This document shows, in pieces, positions 6,214-15,735 of a stretch of 33,540 nt of DNA. A program made the translations under genes and the position numbers. Origin of the DNA: JBEINZ01 sp040377825 (GTDB taxonomy: Bacteria; Pseudomonadota; Alphaproteobacteria; Rhizobiales; Ancalomicrobiaceae); assembly GCA_040377825.1 (NCBI GenBank), contig JBEINZ010000007.1:1-33540 (forward strand), read 5' to 3'. The notes under the pieces were generated by a model. It was not told the origin of the DNA. It saw only the letters and a list, made by a program, of their open reading frames with translations, and ran no database searches. How positions within the stretch are numbered: the first letter of the stretch is position 1; every line of letters starts with the position of its first letter.

Positions 6214-7929
6214 ATGACCTTCGCAGATGGTTTGCGAATTGATCAAGGCGGGCGGGCCAAGCGGCGACGGGTGGTTGCCCGCGCAGGCACGCGAAACGCG
6301 CGCACGATCTCGCGGACCCGCATTCTCGCAGTTATCGCCGGCTTTCTTTGCATCTACGGGGTCATCGTCGCGAAGATCGTCTACATCGGCGTGAAGGGGC
6401 CGGAGCCGACAAGCGTGCCGGCCATCGGCCAGACAACGGCGCGACCGGATCTGCTGGATCGCAACGGCGAGGTTCTGGCCACGGATATCAAAACATCGTC
6501 GCTTTTCGCCGAACCGCGCAAGATCGTCGATGTGGACGAGGCGGTGGACGCGCTTGCCACCGTCATTCCGGAATTGCGCGAGCCTGCCGTGCGTCATCGG
6601 CTTGCCAGCCACGCCGGCTTCGTTTGGCTGAAGCGCGAGATCACGCCCGAACAGCGCCAGCGCATACACAGGCTCGGCATTCCCGGTATCGGCTTTGTCG
6701 ACGAAAACAAGCGTTTTTATCCTGGCGGCGGCATGGTCAGCCATGTCGTGGGCGCCGTAAACGTCGACAACCAGGGCATATCCGGCATCGAGAAGTTCCT
6801 CGATAAGGACATGGGACTCCTCGACCTTCAGAAGCTTGGGCTCGCATCCGATGGCAATCTGATGCCTCGCCGGCTGTCGATCGATCTGCGCGTGCAGCAT
6901 GTGGTGCGCGATGAGATCGCCGAGGCGCGCGAGCGCTACCGCGCGGTTGCCGGCATGGGCATCGTCCTTGATGCGCAGACAGGTGAAGTGGTGGCGATGG
7001 TCTCGCTGCCCGATTACGATCCGAACAATCCGGCCGAAGCGCTGGAAAAGGATCGGATGAACCGCGTGACCGCCGGCGTTTTCGAAATGGGCTCGGTGTT
7101 CAAGACGTTCAACTCGGCTATGGCCTTCGATTCCGGCAAGATCGGTCTCAACGACAGTTTCGACGCACGCGGCGATCTCGCCTTCGGTGGTCAGCGGATT
7201 TCGGATTTCCATGGCAAGAACCGCATCCTGAGCGTGCCGGAAATCTTCATCTATTCGTCGAATATCGGCTCCGCGCGCATGGCGCTCAAGGTGGGGCCGC
7301 AAGCCCAGTACGACTTCTTCACCAAGATCGGCTTCCACTCACGCATCGAAACAGAGTTGCCAGAAAGCGCGCTGTCGCTTTGGCCAAAACGCCTCTCGGA
7401 GATCTCCACCGCGACCCAGGCCTTCGGTCATGGCATTTCGGTCACGCCGATGCACACGGCCGTCGCCACCATTCCGCTGGTTAATGGCGGGCGTTATCTG
7501 CCGCCGACATTCTTGCCGCGCACACGGGCGGAGGTCGACAAATTGGCGGTTCAGGTCATTCGGCCCGAGACCAGCGAAAAGATGCGTTATCTGTTCCGGT
7601 TAAATGCCGAGCGCAGCTCCGGCAAGCGCGCCGATGTCGAGGGATATCGCGTTGGCGGCAAGACGGGCACCGCCGAGAAGATCGAGAACGGCCGCTACTC
7701 CGGCAATAAACGGTTCAATTCTTTCCTGGCCGCTTTCCCGATGGACGAGCCACGCTATGTCGTGCTCGTGGTCCTCGACGAACCCAAGGCCGAGAAGGAT
7801 ACTGATCCGGCGACCGCATCGCTCAACGCGGCGCCGACGGTCAGCAACATCGTACGACGGATCGCGCCGATGCTTGGCGTCATGCCGCGTTTTGACATTC
7901 CGCCGATTGCGTTTGCCGCCGGCAATTGA
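6214..7929 (+). CDS. ftsI: Septal peptidoglycan transpeptidase FtsI (PBP3)
   Basis: A 571-residue class B penicillin-binding protein that cross-links septal peptidoglycan as partner of FtsW. A basic cytoplasmic N-terminus leads to one membrane anchor (ILAVIAGFLCIYGVIVAKIVYI, split across about residues 34-54). The dimerisation/pedestal domain includes RPDLLDRNGEVLATD. The transpeptidase motifs are all present: SVFK with nucleophile Ser294, SSN at 348-350 and KTGT starting at Lys483. The ATG at 6214 is 11 bases after ftsL, so they are co-transcribed. A 59-base gap to murE follows. Confidence 0.96.
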   Translation: MTFADGLRIDQGGRAKRRRVVARAGTRNARTISRTRILAVIAGFLCIYGVIVAKIVYIGVKGPEPTSVPAIGQTTARPDLLDRNGEVLATDIKTSSLFAEPRKIVDVDEAVDALATVIPELREPAVRHRLASHAGFVWLKREITPEQRQRIHRLGIPGIGFVDENKRFYPGGGMVSHVVGAVNVDNQGISGIEKFLDKDMGLLDLQKLGLASDGNLMPRRLSIDLRVQHVVRDEIAEARERYRAVAGMGIVLDAQTGEVVAMVSLPDYDPNNPAEALEKDRMNRVTAGVFEMGSVFKTFNSAMAFDSGKIGLNDSFDARGDLAFGGQRISDFHGKNRILSVPEIFIYSSNIGSARMALKVGPQAQYDFFTKIGFHSRIETELPESALSLWPKRLSEISTATQAFGHGISVTPMHTAVATIPLVNGGRYLPPTFLPRTRAEVDKLAVQVIRPETSEKMRYLFRLNAERSSGKRADVEGYRVGGKTGTAEKIENGRYSGNKRFNSFLAAFPMDEPRYVVLVVLDEPKAEKDTDPATASLNAAPTVSNIVRRIAPMLGVMPRFDIPPIAFAAGN

Positions 7930-7988
7930 AGCCTCGCGGATCGGCCCGGCCGATCCTGGTGATTTGAAACGAAGGGATGCGAAGGCCG

Positions 7989-9440
7989 ATGCGTCTTGCG
8001 GATCTCGCCAAGGAGATCAATAGCGAAACTCCTGCCGATGGCGGGATCGAGGTCTCGTCGGTCACGTCGGATAGCCGAAAGGTGGTGTCCGGCTCCATTT
8101 TCGTTGCGCTTACTGGGGCTCGGGCGGACGGCGCGGCCTTCGCAGCGGATGCTGATGAGCGTGGCGCGGTGGCCGTCGTCGCGGGCGAAGGCGTCACCTT
8201 GGGAAGTTTGGAGCTGCCGATCTTGCGCGTCGCGGATCCGCGCCGGGCGCTGGCACTCTTGGCCGCAAGACTGGCGGGGGCGCAGCCTCGCACGATCGTC
8301 GCGGTCACGGGAACAAGCGGCAAGACATCGATCGCGGCTTTCGTCCGGCAAATCTGGGCGCGCCAGCATTTCCCCGCGGCCTCGATCGGCACGATCGGGA
8401 TCGTCAGCCCGAAGGGCGAGACTTACGGCAGCCTCACGACGCCCGATCCGGTCGAACTTCACCGCCTGCTCGCGATGCTGGCCCGCGATGGCGTGACCCA
8501 TGCCGCGATCGAGGCTTCCTCGCACGGTCTGGATCAGCGCCGGCTCGACGGCGTCAAGCTCGCGGCGGGGGCCTTCACGAACCTCTCGCGTGACCATCTC
8601 GATTATCACCCGACGATCGAGGCCTATTTCGCGGCCAAGATGCGCCTGTTCGATACGCTCATGCCGAAAGGCGCCCCGGCGATTGTCGATGTCGACACGC
8701 CATGGGGCGAGGCGGCCGCGCGCCATGCAAGCGCGGCGGGGCTGCGCGTGATGACGGTCGGCCGCGCCGGTACGCAGATCCGGCTCTCCGACGTCGCGCC
8801 GGACGGCTTCGCGCAGACCTTCGTCGCGGACGTTGCGGGCCGGCGACACCGGGTTCGGCTGCCGCTCCTCGGCACGTTCCAGATTTCCAATGCGCTTGTC
8901 GCCACCGGTCTGGCGATCGCTACGGGCACGCCCGAGGCCGAGGCCTTCGAGGCGCTCGACCACGTCGTCGGCGCATCCGGCCGGCTTGAACTGATCGGCT
9001 CGACGGGCGACGGCGCGCCGGTCTTCGTCGACTATGCGCATAAGCCGGATGGGCTTGAAAAAGTGATCGCGGCGCTGCGGCCTTTCACCTCCGGCCGGCT
9101 GATCGTCATCTTCGGTTGCGGCGGCGATCGTGATGCCGGCAAACGTCCGATCATGGGCGAGATCGCGACCCGGCTTGCGGACGTCACCATCGTCACCGAC
9201 GATAACCCTCGCTCCGAGGAACCGGTCGAAATTCGTCGACAGATTCTTGTTGCCGCGCCCGGTGCGATCGAAATCGGTGATCGGGCATCCGCCATTCGCG
9301 CGGGTGTTGGTATGCTGAAGCGCGGGGATGTCTTGGTTGTCGCCGGCAAGGGTCACGAAACGGGCCAGATCGTCGGCGATCGGGTGCTTCCCTTCTCGGA
9401 TCACGAGGCCGTTCGCGCGGCTTTGGCGGAGATCACCTGA
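7989..9440 (+). CDS. murE: UDP-MurNAc-L-Ala-D-Glu:meso-diaminopimelate ligase MurE
   Basis: Cytoplasmic Mur ligase adding meso-diaminopimelate to UDP-MurNAc dipeptide with ATP. With the chosen start it has 483 residues. The P-loop is TGTSGKTS (107-114). DNPR (405-408) is the motif that marks diaminopimelate-specific rather than lysine-specific MurE. DYAHKPDGLEKVI lies between them. An in-frame ATG at 7977 would add four residues, but GAAGGG directly abuts it, whereas GAAGG precedes 7989 by a few bases; the choice is uncertain. The stop overlaps the murF start. Confidence 0.95.
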   Translation: MRLADLAKEINSETPADGGIEVSSVTSDSRKVVSGSIFVALTGARADGAAFAADADERGAVAVVAGEGVTLGSLELPILRVADPRRALALLAARLAGAQPRTIVAVTGTSGKTSIAAFVRQIWARQHFPAASIGTIGIVSPKGETYGSLTTPDPVELHRLLAMLARDGVTHAAIEASSHGLDQRRLDGVKLAAGAFTNLSRDHLDYHPTIEAYFAAKMRLFDTLMPKGAPAIVDVDTPWGEAAARHASAAGLRVMTVGRAGTQIRLSDVAPDGFAQTFVADVAGRRHRVRLPLLGTFQISNALVATGLAIATGTPEAEAFEALDHVVGASGRLELIGSTGDGAPVFVDYAHKPDGLEKVIAALRPFTSGRLIVIFGCGGDRDAGKRPIMGEIATRLADVTIVTDDNPRSEEPVEIRRQILVAAPGAIEIGDRASAIRAGVGMLKRGDVLVVAGKGHETGQIVGDRVLPFSDHEAVRAALAEIT

Positions 9441-10879
9441 TGAGCGAACCACTTTGGACCTTGCCCGCCCTGGCTGCCGCAACGGGCGGTCGCATCGTCG
9501 GATCGCCGGCGGCGAGAATTGACGGTGTCTCGATCGACAGCCGGACGCTGGCGCCAAATGACGCGTTCTTTGCCATCCATGGTGATGTCCACGACGGACA
9601 TGCGTTTGCCGCCGCCGCCCTCGCCAAGGGTGCGGCGGTTGCGATCGTGGCCGAGGAGAAGCTTGCCGCGCTGCCAGCCAACGGGCGTTATCTTGTCGTC
9701 GACGATGTGCTGGAAGCCCTGCGGCGGGCCGGTATCGCGGCGCGCGCGCGTTCCAAGGCCCGGATCGCCGCCGTCACCGGGTCCGTTGGGAAGACCACCA
9801 CGAAAGAAGCGCTGCGGCTTGCCCTTTCGGAATCAGGCAAGGTCCACGCCTCCGTCGCCTCGTTCAACAATCATTGGGGCGTGCCGCTGACACTCGCGCG
9901 TATGCCCGCCGACGTCGATTTCGCGGTGTTCGAGATCGGAATGAACCACGCCGGCGAAATCACGCCACTTACCAAGATGGTCCGGCCGCATGTGGCGATC
10001 GTCACAACGGTGGCGCCGGTCCATCTGGAGTTCTTCGACTCGGTCGAGGATATAGCGCGCGCAAAGGCGGAAATTTTCCTTGGTCTCGAGCCTCGCGGCG
10101 TCGCGGTCATCAACGGGGATATTCCCTATACCGGCATTTTGATAGAGGCCGCGGGGCGCGCCGGCGCCGCCCGGATCGTAACCTTCGGCGAGACTCCCGG
10201 CCTCGATGCCCGACTGGAAGCGGTATCGCTGAAAACGGGTTTTTCCACCTTGCGAGCGACCGTGCTCGGCGAGGCCGTGACGGTGAAAGTCGGTGCGCCG
10301 GGACGGCACATGGCCGTCAACGCACTCGCGGTTCTTGCCGCCACGGTTGCGCTCGGTGCCGATCTTGCGAGGGCGTCGCTGGCGCTTGCCAATCTCTCCG
10401 CGCAAAAAGGCCGTGGCGCGCGTGTCGTTCTGTCGGTTGGCCGGGGCGAAGCCGTGCTCATCGACGAAAGCTACAATGCCAACCCCGCATCGATGCGCGC
10501 GGCGCTGGACTTACTGGCCCAAACGCCGGTTGGGTTACGCGGCCGACGGATTGCGGTGCTCGGCGATATGCTCGAACTCGGCGAGACGGGGCCTTCGCTT
10601 CACGCCGAACTCGCCGGACCAATCGCGACCGCGCAGGTGGACAAGGTATTTTGTGCTGGCCCGCTGATGCGCGCGCTCTGGCAGCACTTGCCGGCCGAGC
10701 GACGCGGGGCGTATGCGGAACAGTCAAAGGACCTTGAGTCGATTCTATTGAACGATATTGGTCCCGGCGATGCCGTGATGATCAAAGGTTCGCTCGGCAG
10801 TCGCATGGGACCGCTGGTCGATGCCTTGAGGGCGCGGTTTACAGCAGCGATTTCGGACCCTGAAGATCTGACAGCGTGA
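9440..10879 (+). CDS. murF: UDP-MurNAc-tripeptide:D-alanyl-D-alanine ligase MurF
   Basis: A 479-residue cytoplasmic Mur ligase that adds D-Ala-D-Ala (made by Ddl, encoded downstream) to complete UDP-MurNAc-pentapeptide. The P-loop TGSVGKTTTKE begins at residue 113. FNNHWGVPLTLAR and FEIGMNHAGEI follow in the order typical of MurF, and DESYNANPASMRAAL is present in the C-terminal half. Its start lies inside the murE stop codon, so the two ligases are translationally coupled. Confidence 0.96.
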   Translation: MSEPLWTLPALAAATGGRIVGSPAARIDGVSIDSRTLAPNDAFFAIHGDVHDGHAFAAAALAKGAAVAIVAEEKLAALPANGRYLVVDDVLEALRRAGIAARARSKARIAAVTGSVGKTTTKEALRLALSESGKVHASVASFNNHWGVPLTLARMPADVDFAVFEIGMNHAGEITPLTKMVRPHVAIVTTVAPVHLEFFDSVEDIARAKAEIFLGLEPRGVAVINGDIPYTGILIEAAGRAGAARIVTFGETPGLDARLEAVSLKTGFSTLRATVLGEAVTVKVGAPGRHMAVNALAVLAATVALGADLARASLALANLSAQKGRGARVVLSVGRGEAVLIDESYNANPASMRAALDLLAQTPVGLRGRRIAVLGDMLELGETGPSLHAELAGPIATAQVDKVFCAGPLMRALWQHLPAERRGAYAEQSKDLESILLNDIGPGDAVMIKGSLGSRMGPLVDALRARFTAAISDPEDLTA

Positions 10880-10892
10880 AAGGCCCACAAAC

Positions 10893-11978
10893 GTGCTTTA
10901 CCTGCTTGGTGACCTTTCCGACAAGCTGAACGTCCTCAATGTTTTCCGATACATCACGTTCCGAACGGGCGGTTCGATTCTCACCGCGCTGATGTTCGTG
11001 CTAATGTTCGGGCCGGCCATCATCAACACGTTGCGCGTAAAACAGGGCAAGGGCCAGCCAATTCGCGCGGACGGGCCGCAGACTCACCTTCTGACCAAGA
11101 AGGGCACGCCCACAATGGGCGGCCTTATGATCCTGTCAGGCGTGATTTTCTCGTCGTTGCTGTGGGTTAACCTGACGAATATCTACGTCTGGGTCGTTCT
11201 GATCGTCATGATCGGTTTTGGCATGATCGGATTCTTCGACGACTATCTGAAAGTAACCAAGCAGAGCCATAAGGGCTTTTCGGGATACCAGCGTCTCGCG
11301 CTGGAGTTCGTGATTTCCGGCGTCGCGGTTTGGACGATCGTAGCGGCCGGCAAGGAACCCTATGCCAGTTCGATCGCCTTTCCGTTCTTCAAGGATCTCT
11401 TTCTCAATCTCGGGATCTTCTTCATCGCGTTCGGCGCGGTCGTCATCGTGGGCGCGGGCAATTCCGTCAACTTGACCGACGGGCTCGACGGCCTCGCGAT
11501 CGTGCCGGTCATGATCGCGGCCGGGAGCTTCGGCGTCATCGCCTATGCATCGGGCAATGTCGGCTTCGCGGACTATCTCAACATCAACCATACGCCCGGC
11601 ACCGGCGAACTGGCCGTCGTGCTCGGGGCGGTCATCGGCGCGGGGCTCGGATTCTTGTGGTTCAACGCGCCGCCGGCTGCGATTTTCATGGGCGATACCG
11701 GTTCGCTCGCCCTTGGCGGGCTGCTTGGGACAGTGGCGGTTGCGACCAAGCATGAGATCGTGCTGGCGATCATAGGCGGCCTCTTCGTCTTGGAGGCAGT
11801 GTCGGTGATCATTCAGGTGACCAGCTTCAAGCTGACCGGCAAGCGCGTCTTCAAGATGGCGCCGATCCACCATCATTTTGAACAGCTCGGCTGGAAGGAA
11901 CCGCAAGTCGTCATTCGCTTCTGGATCATCTCGTTCGTGCTGGCCTTGATCGGGCTCGCGACGCTGAAATTGCGGTGA
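10893..11978 (+). CDS. mraY: Phospho-N-acetylmuramoyl-pentapeptide transferase MraY
   Basis: A 361-residue polytopic membrane enzyme that transfers phospho-MurNAc-pentapeptide to undecaprenyl phosphate, giving lipid I. Family signatures visible are KKGTPTMGG, FFDDYLK (catalytic Asp pair), NSVNLTDGLDGLA and the histidine-rich APIHHHFE near the C-terminus. About ten hydrophobic segments can be traced. The start is a GTG at 10893, 13 bases after murF, preceded by AAAGG; the product begins LYLLGDLSD, the normal MraY N-terminus, and no ATG fits. Confidence 0.97.
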   Translation: MLYLLGDLSDKLNVLNVFRYITFRTGGSILTALMFVLMFGPAIINTLRVKQGKGQPIRADGPQTHLLTKKGTPTMGGLMILSGVIFSSLLWVNLTNIYVWVVLIVMIGFGMIGFFDDYLKVTKQSHKGFSGYQRLALEFVISGVAVWTIVAAGKEPYASSIAFPFFKDLFLNLGIFFIAFGAVVIVGAGNSVNLTDGLDGLAIVPVMIAAGSFGVIAYASGNVGFADYLNINHTPGTGELAVVLGAVIGAGLGFLWFNAPPAAIFMGDTGSLALGGLLGTVAVATKHEIVLAIIGGLFVLEAVSVIIQVTSFKLTGKRVFKMAPIHHHFEQLGWKEPQVVIRFWIISFVLALIGLATLKLR

Positions 11979-11982
11979 ACGA

Positions 11983-13380
11983 ATGATTCCGGTCGGCACG
12001 TTTCACGGCAAGCGGGTGGCCGTCTTCGGATTGGGCGGATCGGGGCTGGCGACGGCAGAGGCCCTTCGCGCCGGCGGCACCGACACGATCGTGGCCGACG
12101 ATAATCCGGCAGCGGTGGAAAATGCCCGCGCGTTGGGGTTCGCGGTGCAGCCGTTGCGCGATGTCGATTGGAACACGCTCGCCGCGCTCGTGCTCTCGCC
12201 GGGCGTGCCGCTCACGCATCCCCTGCCGCACTGGACCGTCGATCTCGCGCGCTCGCACGGCGTGCCGATCATCGGCGACATCGAACTCTTTGCCCGCGAG
12301 CGGCGCGCGCGTTGTCCCGATGCACCGCTCATCGCTGTGACCGGCACCAACGGGAAATCGACCACGACCGCGCTGATCGCCCATCTCCTGCGCCATGCCG
12401 GCCGCGATGTGGAAATGGGCGGCAATATCGGCCGCGCCGTGCTGTCCCTCGCGCCGCCGCAGCCGGGCCGACATTATGTCGTGGAGTGCTCGTCCTTCCA
12501 GATCGATCTGACGTCCACGCTCGATCCGACCGTCGGCGTGCATCTCAATCTCTCGGAGGATCACCTCGAGCGGCATGGCAGCATGGCCGCCTATGCCACG
12601 ATCAAGGAGCGGCTGGTTGCGGGTGCTGAAACGGCCGTCATCGGCGTGGACGATCCGCTTTCGGCCGGCATGGCCGACCGCCTCGATCAGCGCGGCGGGC
12701 GCATCGTCCGGATCTCGGCGCGGCGGGCCCTCGTTCATGGCTACTATTTCGATGCCGGCCATATCGTGGAAGCCTCGAGCGGGGCGGCCACGGTCGCGGG
12801 CGATCTCGTCGGGGTGCAGTCCCTACGCGGCGCGCATAACGGACAGAACGCCGCCGCCGCCGTTGCCGTGGTGCGGGCGCTCGGGCTCGACCACCGGACG
12901 ATCATGGCGGGGCTGAAGACGTTTCCCGGACTGCCGCATCGCATGGAACTTGTCGGTCAGCTTGGTCGCACGCTGTTTGTGAACGATTCCAAGGCCACCA
13001 ATGCGGATTCGACCGCCCAGGCGCTGGCGAGCTTCGACAGGATCTATTGGATCGTCGGCGGCAAGGCAAAAACGGGCGGCATCGCGTCGCTCGAGATGTA
13101 CTGGCCCCGCATCGCGAAAGCCTACCTGATCGGCGCGGCGGCGGACGCCTTCGCCGAGACCCTTAAGGATCGCGTCCCCTTCTCGAAAGCCGGCACCGTT
13201 GCTGCCGCCATCGAGGAGGCCTCTCGTAACGCGCTCGCCGATTCGGCCGTCGAGCCGGTGGTCTTGCTGTCGCCAGCTTGCGCCTCCTACGACCAGTTCA
13301 AGAATTTCGAAGAGCGCGGCGACACGTTCCGCGCCCTGGTTCTCGCCATTCCCGGCCTTGTCGGCCGGGCAGCTGCCTGA
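11983..13380 (+). CDS. murD: UDP-MurNAc-L-alanine:D-glutamate ligase MurD
   Basis: A 465-residue cytoplasmic ligase adding D-Glu to UDP-MurNAc-L-Ala. The N-terminal Rossmann-like motif VFGLGGSGLA (14-23) binds the UDP moiety. The P-loop is GTNGKST (121-127), followed by ECSSFQID, HLNLSEDHLERH and the C-terminal NDSKATNADST, all standard for MurD. It begins four bases after mraY. Unlike some Hyphomicrobiales-type genomes, no extra gene interrupts the mraY-murD-ftsW order. Confidence 0.96.
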   Translation: MIPVGTFHGKRVAVFGLGGSGLATAEALRAGGTDTIVADDNPAAVENARALGFAVQPLRDVDWNTLAALVLSPGVPLTHPLPHWTVDLARSHGVPIIGDIELFARERRARCPDAPLIAVTGTNGKSTTTALIAHLLRHAGRDVEMGGNIGRAVLSLAPPQPGRHYVVECSSFQIDLTSTLDPTVGVHLNLSEDHLERHGSMAAYATIKERLVAGAETAVIGVDDPLSAGMADRLDQRGGRIVRISARRALVHGYYFDAGHIVEASSGAATVAGDLVGVQSLRGAHNGQNAAAAVAVVRALGLDHRTIMAGLKTFPGLPHRMELVGQLGRTLFVNDSKATNADSTAQALASFDRIYWIVGGKAKTGGIASLEMYWPRIAKAYLIGAAADAFAETLKDRVPFSKAGTVAAAIEEASRNALADSAVEPVVLLSPACASYDQFKNFEERGDTFRALVLAIPGLVGRAAA

Positions 13381-13391
13381 GGGGGTCGAGC

Positions 13392-14585
13392 ATGGTCGCC
13401 CGCACGGATCGCTCGCGCTTCGCCGATTGGTGGTGGACGATCGATCGTACTCTGCTCGCCTGCCTCGTCGCGCTTCTGGTGCTCGGGCTCATCCTTTCCT
13501 TTGCAGCGAGCCCGCCCGTCGCCGAACGCATCCGAGCGGAGAGTTTCTATTTTGTGAAGCGCCATGCGCTCTATTTCCTGCCGAGTCTCGCGATCCTCGT
13601 TGCCGGATCCTTCATGAATATGAGAGAGGTGCGCCGGGTCGCGATGGTCGCGCTTCTCCTCGGCATCGGCATGCTCGCGGCGACGCTGTTCATCGGGCAG
13701 GAAGTCAAGGGCGCCAAGCGCTGGATCAGTTTCGCGGGCATGTCCATCCAGCCCTCCGAATTCGTTAAGCCGGCCTTCGTCATTGTCGTCGCCTGGCTTT
13801 TCGCGGAACGACAGCGGCGGCCGGAGATCCCGGGCGCGCTATTTGCCCTGCTGCTGCTCGTCGGTGTGCTCGGGCTTTTGCTGGCGCAACCGGATTTCGG
13901 CCAGACCGTGCTGACGGCAATCGCCTGGGTTTCGATCTTCTATGTTGCCGGAACCTCGATGGTCTGGGTCACCGGCCTCGGCATCATCGGCCTCGGCGGC
14001 GTGCTGGCCGCCTATACGATGCTGCCGCATGTCGCCAGTCGAATCGATCGGTTTCTCGATAAGTATATCGGCGGCGGCGGCCCGATGCTCGCAGCGGATA
14101 ACTACCAGTCCGAACGCGCATTGGAGAGCTTCCAAAACGGTGGCTGGTTCGGGCGCGGACCCGGAGAGGGCACGATCAAGTGGACGCTGCCCGACAGCCA
14201 CACCGACTTCATATTCGCCGTGCTCGGGGAGGAATTCGGCCTCATCCTGTGCATCGTGTTCGTGAGTCTGATCACCTTCATCGTCGTGCGCGGCCTGCGC
14301 CATGCGCTGCGGGAGGACGATCCCTTCGTTCGGCTGGCGATTACCGGTCTCATCACGCTGTTCGGCGTGCAAGCGGCGATCAACATGGCGGTCAACTTGC
14401 ACTTGATCCCGGCCAAGGGCATGACCTTGCCCTTCGTGTCTTATGGCGGATCGTCGATGCTGGCGGTCGCCTTCGGCATGAGCGCCCTTCTGGCGCTGAC
14501 CCGGAAGCGTCCGCAATCCACGACATTCGCGCCGTCGATGCATTCCGCCTCACCGAGAGCCCACTCGGCTGGCGCCGCCGCATGA
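13392..14585 (+). CDS. ftsW: Septal peptidoglycan polymerase FtsW (SEDS family)
   Basis: A 397-residue membrane glycosyltransferase that polymerises lipid II at the septum with FtsI. I place the start at ATG 13392 because GAGGGGG precedes it by six or seven bases and the product begins MVARTDRSRFADWWW. The same frame is open further upstream, into murD, but has no supporting ribosome site. Motifs: PSEFVKPAFV, AQPDFGQTVL with the Asp that is essential in SEDS polymerases, and PFVSYGGSSML near the end. About ten membrane segments are evident. Confidence 0.95.
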   Translation: MVARTDRSRFADWWWTIDRTLLACLVALLVLGLILSFAASPPVAERIRAESFYFVKRHALYFLPSLAILVAGSFMNMREVRRVAMVALLLGIGMLAATLFIGQEVKGAKRWISFAGMSIQPSEFVKPAFVIVVAWLFAERQRRPEIPGALFALLLLVGVLGLLLAQPDFGQTVLTAIAWVSIFYVAGTSMVWVTGLGIIGLGGVLAAYTMLPHVASRIDRFLDKYIGGGGPMLAADNYQSERALESFQNGGWFGRGPGEGTIKWTLPDSHTDFIFAVLGEEFGLILCIVFVSLITFIVVRGLRHALREDDPFVRLAITGLITLFGVQAAINMAVNLHLIPAKGMTLPFVSYGGSSMLAVAFGMSALLALTRKRPQSTTFAPSMHSASPRAHSAGAAA

Positions 14586-14595
14586 GGTTTCATCG

Positions 14596-15690
14596 ATGAC
14601 GGGCTCGATCCTACTGGCCGCCGGCGGTACCGGGGGCCATCTTTTTCCCGCCGAGGCCTTAGCCTCCGAACTCGGCCGGCGCGGCTACACGGTTGATTTG
14701 GCGACCGACCATCGCGCGGATCGATACGGCCGCGCCTTTCCGGCCCGCACGACCTACATCGTCGCCTCCGATACATTGCGCGGCCGAAACCCGATCGCGC
14801 TCGCGCGCATGATCTGGCGGCTTGCCCTCGGCACGATGCAGTCCTGGCTGATTCTCGGGCGTGTCCGTCCCGATGCCGTTGTTGGGTTCGGCGGCTATCC
14901 GACGTTTCCGCCAATGATCGCCGCGCGGTTGAAGCGGGTGCCGACGATCCTGCATGACCAGAATGCCGTCATGGGACGCGCGAACCGGGCGCTGGCGGCT
15001 CGTGCGACACGGATCGCGCTGAGCTTCGTATCGACACGGCATGCCGAGGCCTTCGCGGCAAAGAGCGTGGTGACCGGCAATCCGGTGCGCGATCTTGTTC
15101 TTGAGGCCGCGCAAATTCCGTATGATGCGCCGGAGGCCGGCGGCCAATTCCGGCTTCTGGTATTCGGCGGAAGCCAAGGCGCGCGCTACTTCGCCGATGC
15201 CGTTCCGCCGGCGCTGTCGCTCCTGCCGGTGGACCTGCGCGCGCGGCTCCAACTCGTGCAGCAGGTCCGGCCGGAAGATCTCGACCGCGTTCGGGCGGAC
15301 TTCGCCGCGCTTGGCATCCAGGCCGAGACCGCGCCGTTCTTCGTCGATCTGCCGGCACGGATTGCGGCGAGCCATTTGGTGGTCGCGCGCTCCGGCGCCT
15401 CAACAGTCGGCGAGTTGGCCGTCATCGGCCGACCGGCGATCATGGTTCCGCTACCGGGCGCGCTCGATCAGGATCAGGCTGAGAATGCCCGCATGCTGGC
15501 GTCCGCCGGCGGTGGCTGGACGGTTGCCCAGGCGCAGTTGACGCCGCAGCGGCTCGCCGACTCAATTGCCGCGTTGATGATCGATCCGGACAAGCTCGTT
15601 GCCGCCGCCGCCGCCGCTCGCTCGGTCGGTCGGCCGGACGCCGTGCTCCGCTTGGCTGATTTGGTGGAGAGCATTGCCCTTGGGCATTGA
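14596..15690 (+). CDS. murG: UDP-GlcNAc:undecaprenyl-PP-MurNAc-pentapeptide GlcNAc transferase MurG
   Basis: A 364-residue peripheral membrane GT-B glycosyltransferase that adds GlcNAc to lipid I to form lipid II. The N-terminal glycine loop GGTGGH is at residues 10-15, the second loop is GFGGYPTFPP, then HDQNAVMGRANR. The C-terminal half has FGGSQGAR and the donor-site signatures ARSGASTVGELAVIGRPAI and PLPGALDQDQAENA. It starts 10 bases after ftsW. Nothing is missing compared with the family. Confidence 0.97.
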   Translation: MTGSILLAAGGTGGHLFPAEALASELGRRGYTVDLATDHRADRYGRAFPARTTYIVASDTLRGRNPIALARMIWRLALGTMQSWLILGRVRPDAVVGFGGYPTFPPMIAARLKRVPTILHDQNAVMGRANRALAARATRIALSFVSTRHAEAFAAKSVVTGNPVRDLVLEAAQIPYDAPEAGGQFRLLVFGGSQGARYFADAVPPALSLLPVDLRARLQLVQQVRPEDLDRVRADFAALGIQAETAPFFVDLPARIAASHLVVARSGASTVGELAVIGRPAIMVPLPGALDQDQAENARMLASAGGGWTVAQAQLTPQRLADSIAALMIDPDKLVAAAAAARSVGRPDAVLRLADLVESIALGH

Positions 15691-15735
15691 AGAGCCGCGG
15701 CGGTGGGCTTGCTCATGCAAGGAAGGAAACACGGA

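Noticed and set aside
6121..7338. 405-residue open frame antisense to ftsI and ftsL
   Set aside because: Composition shadow; no start signal or domain.
8307..8330. MurE P-loop reads GTSGKTS instead of GTNGKT/S
   Set aside because: The Lys and Thr needed for ATP binding are present, and this Ser variant is, to my knowledge, common in alphaproteobacterial MurE, so it is not evidence of altered function.
7755..9557. 600-residue open frame antisense to murE
   Set aside because: It is an Arg/Asp/Ala-rich mirror of a highly conserved ligase gene. In GC-rich DNA, third-position G/C bias keeps antisense frames open. No ribosome site or recognisable domain.
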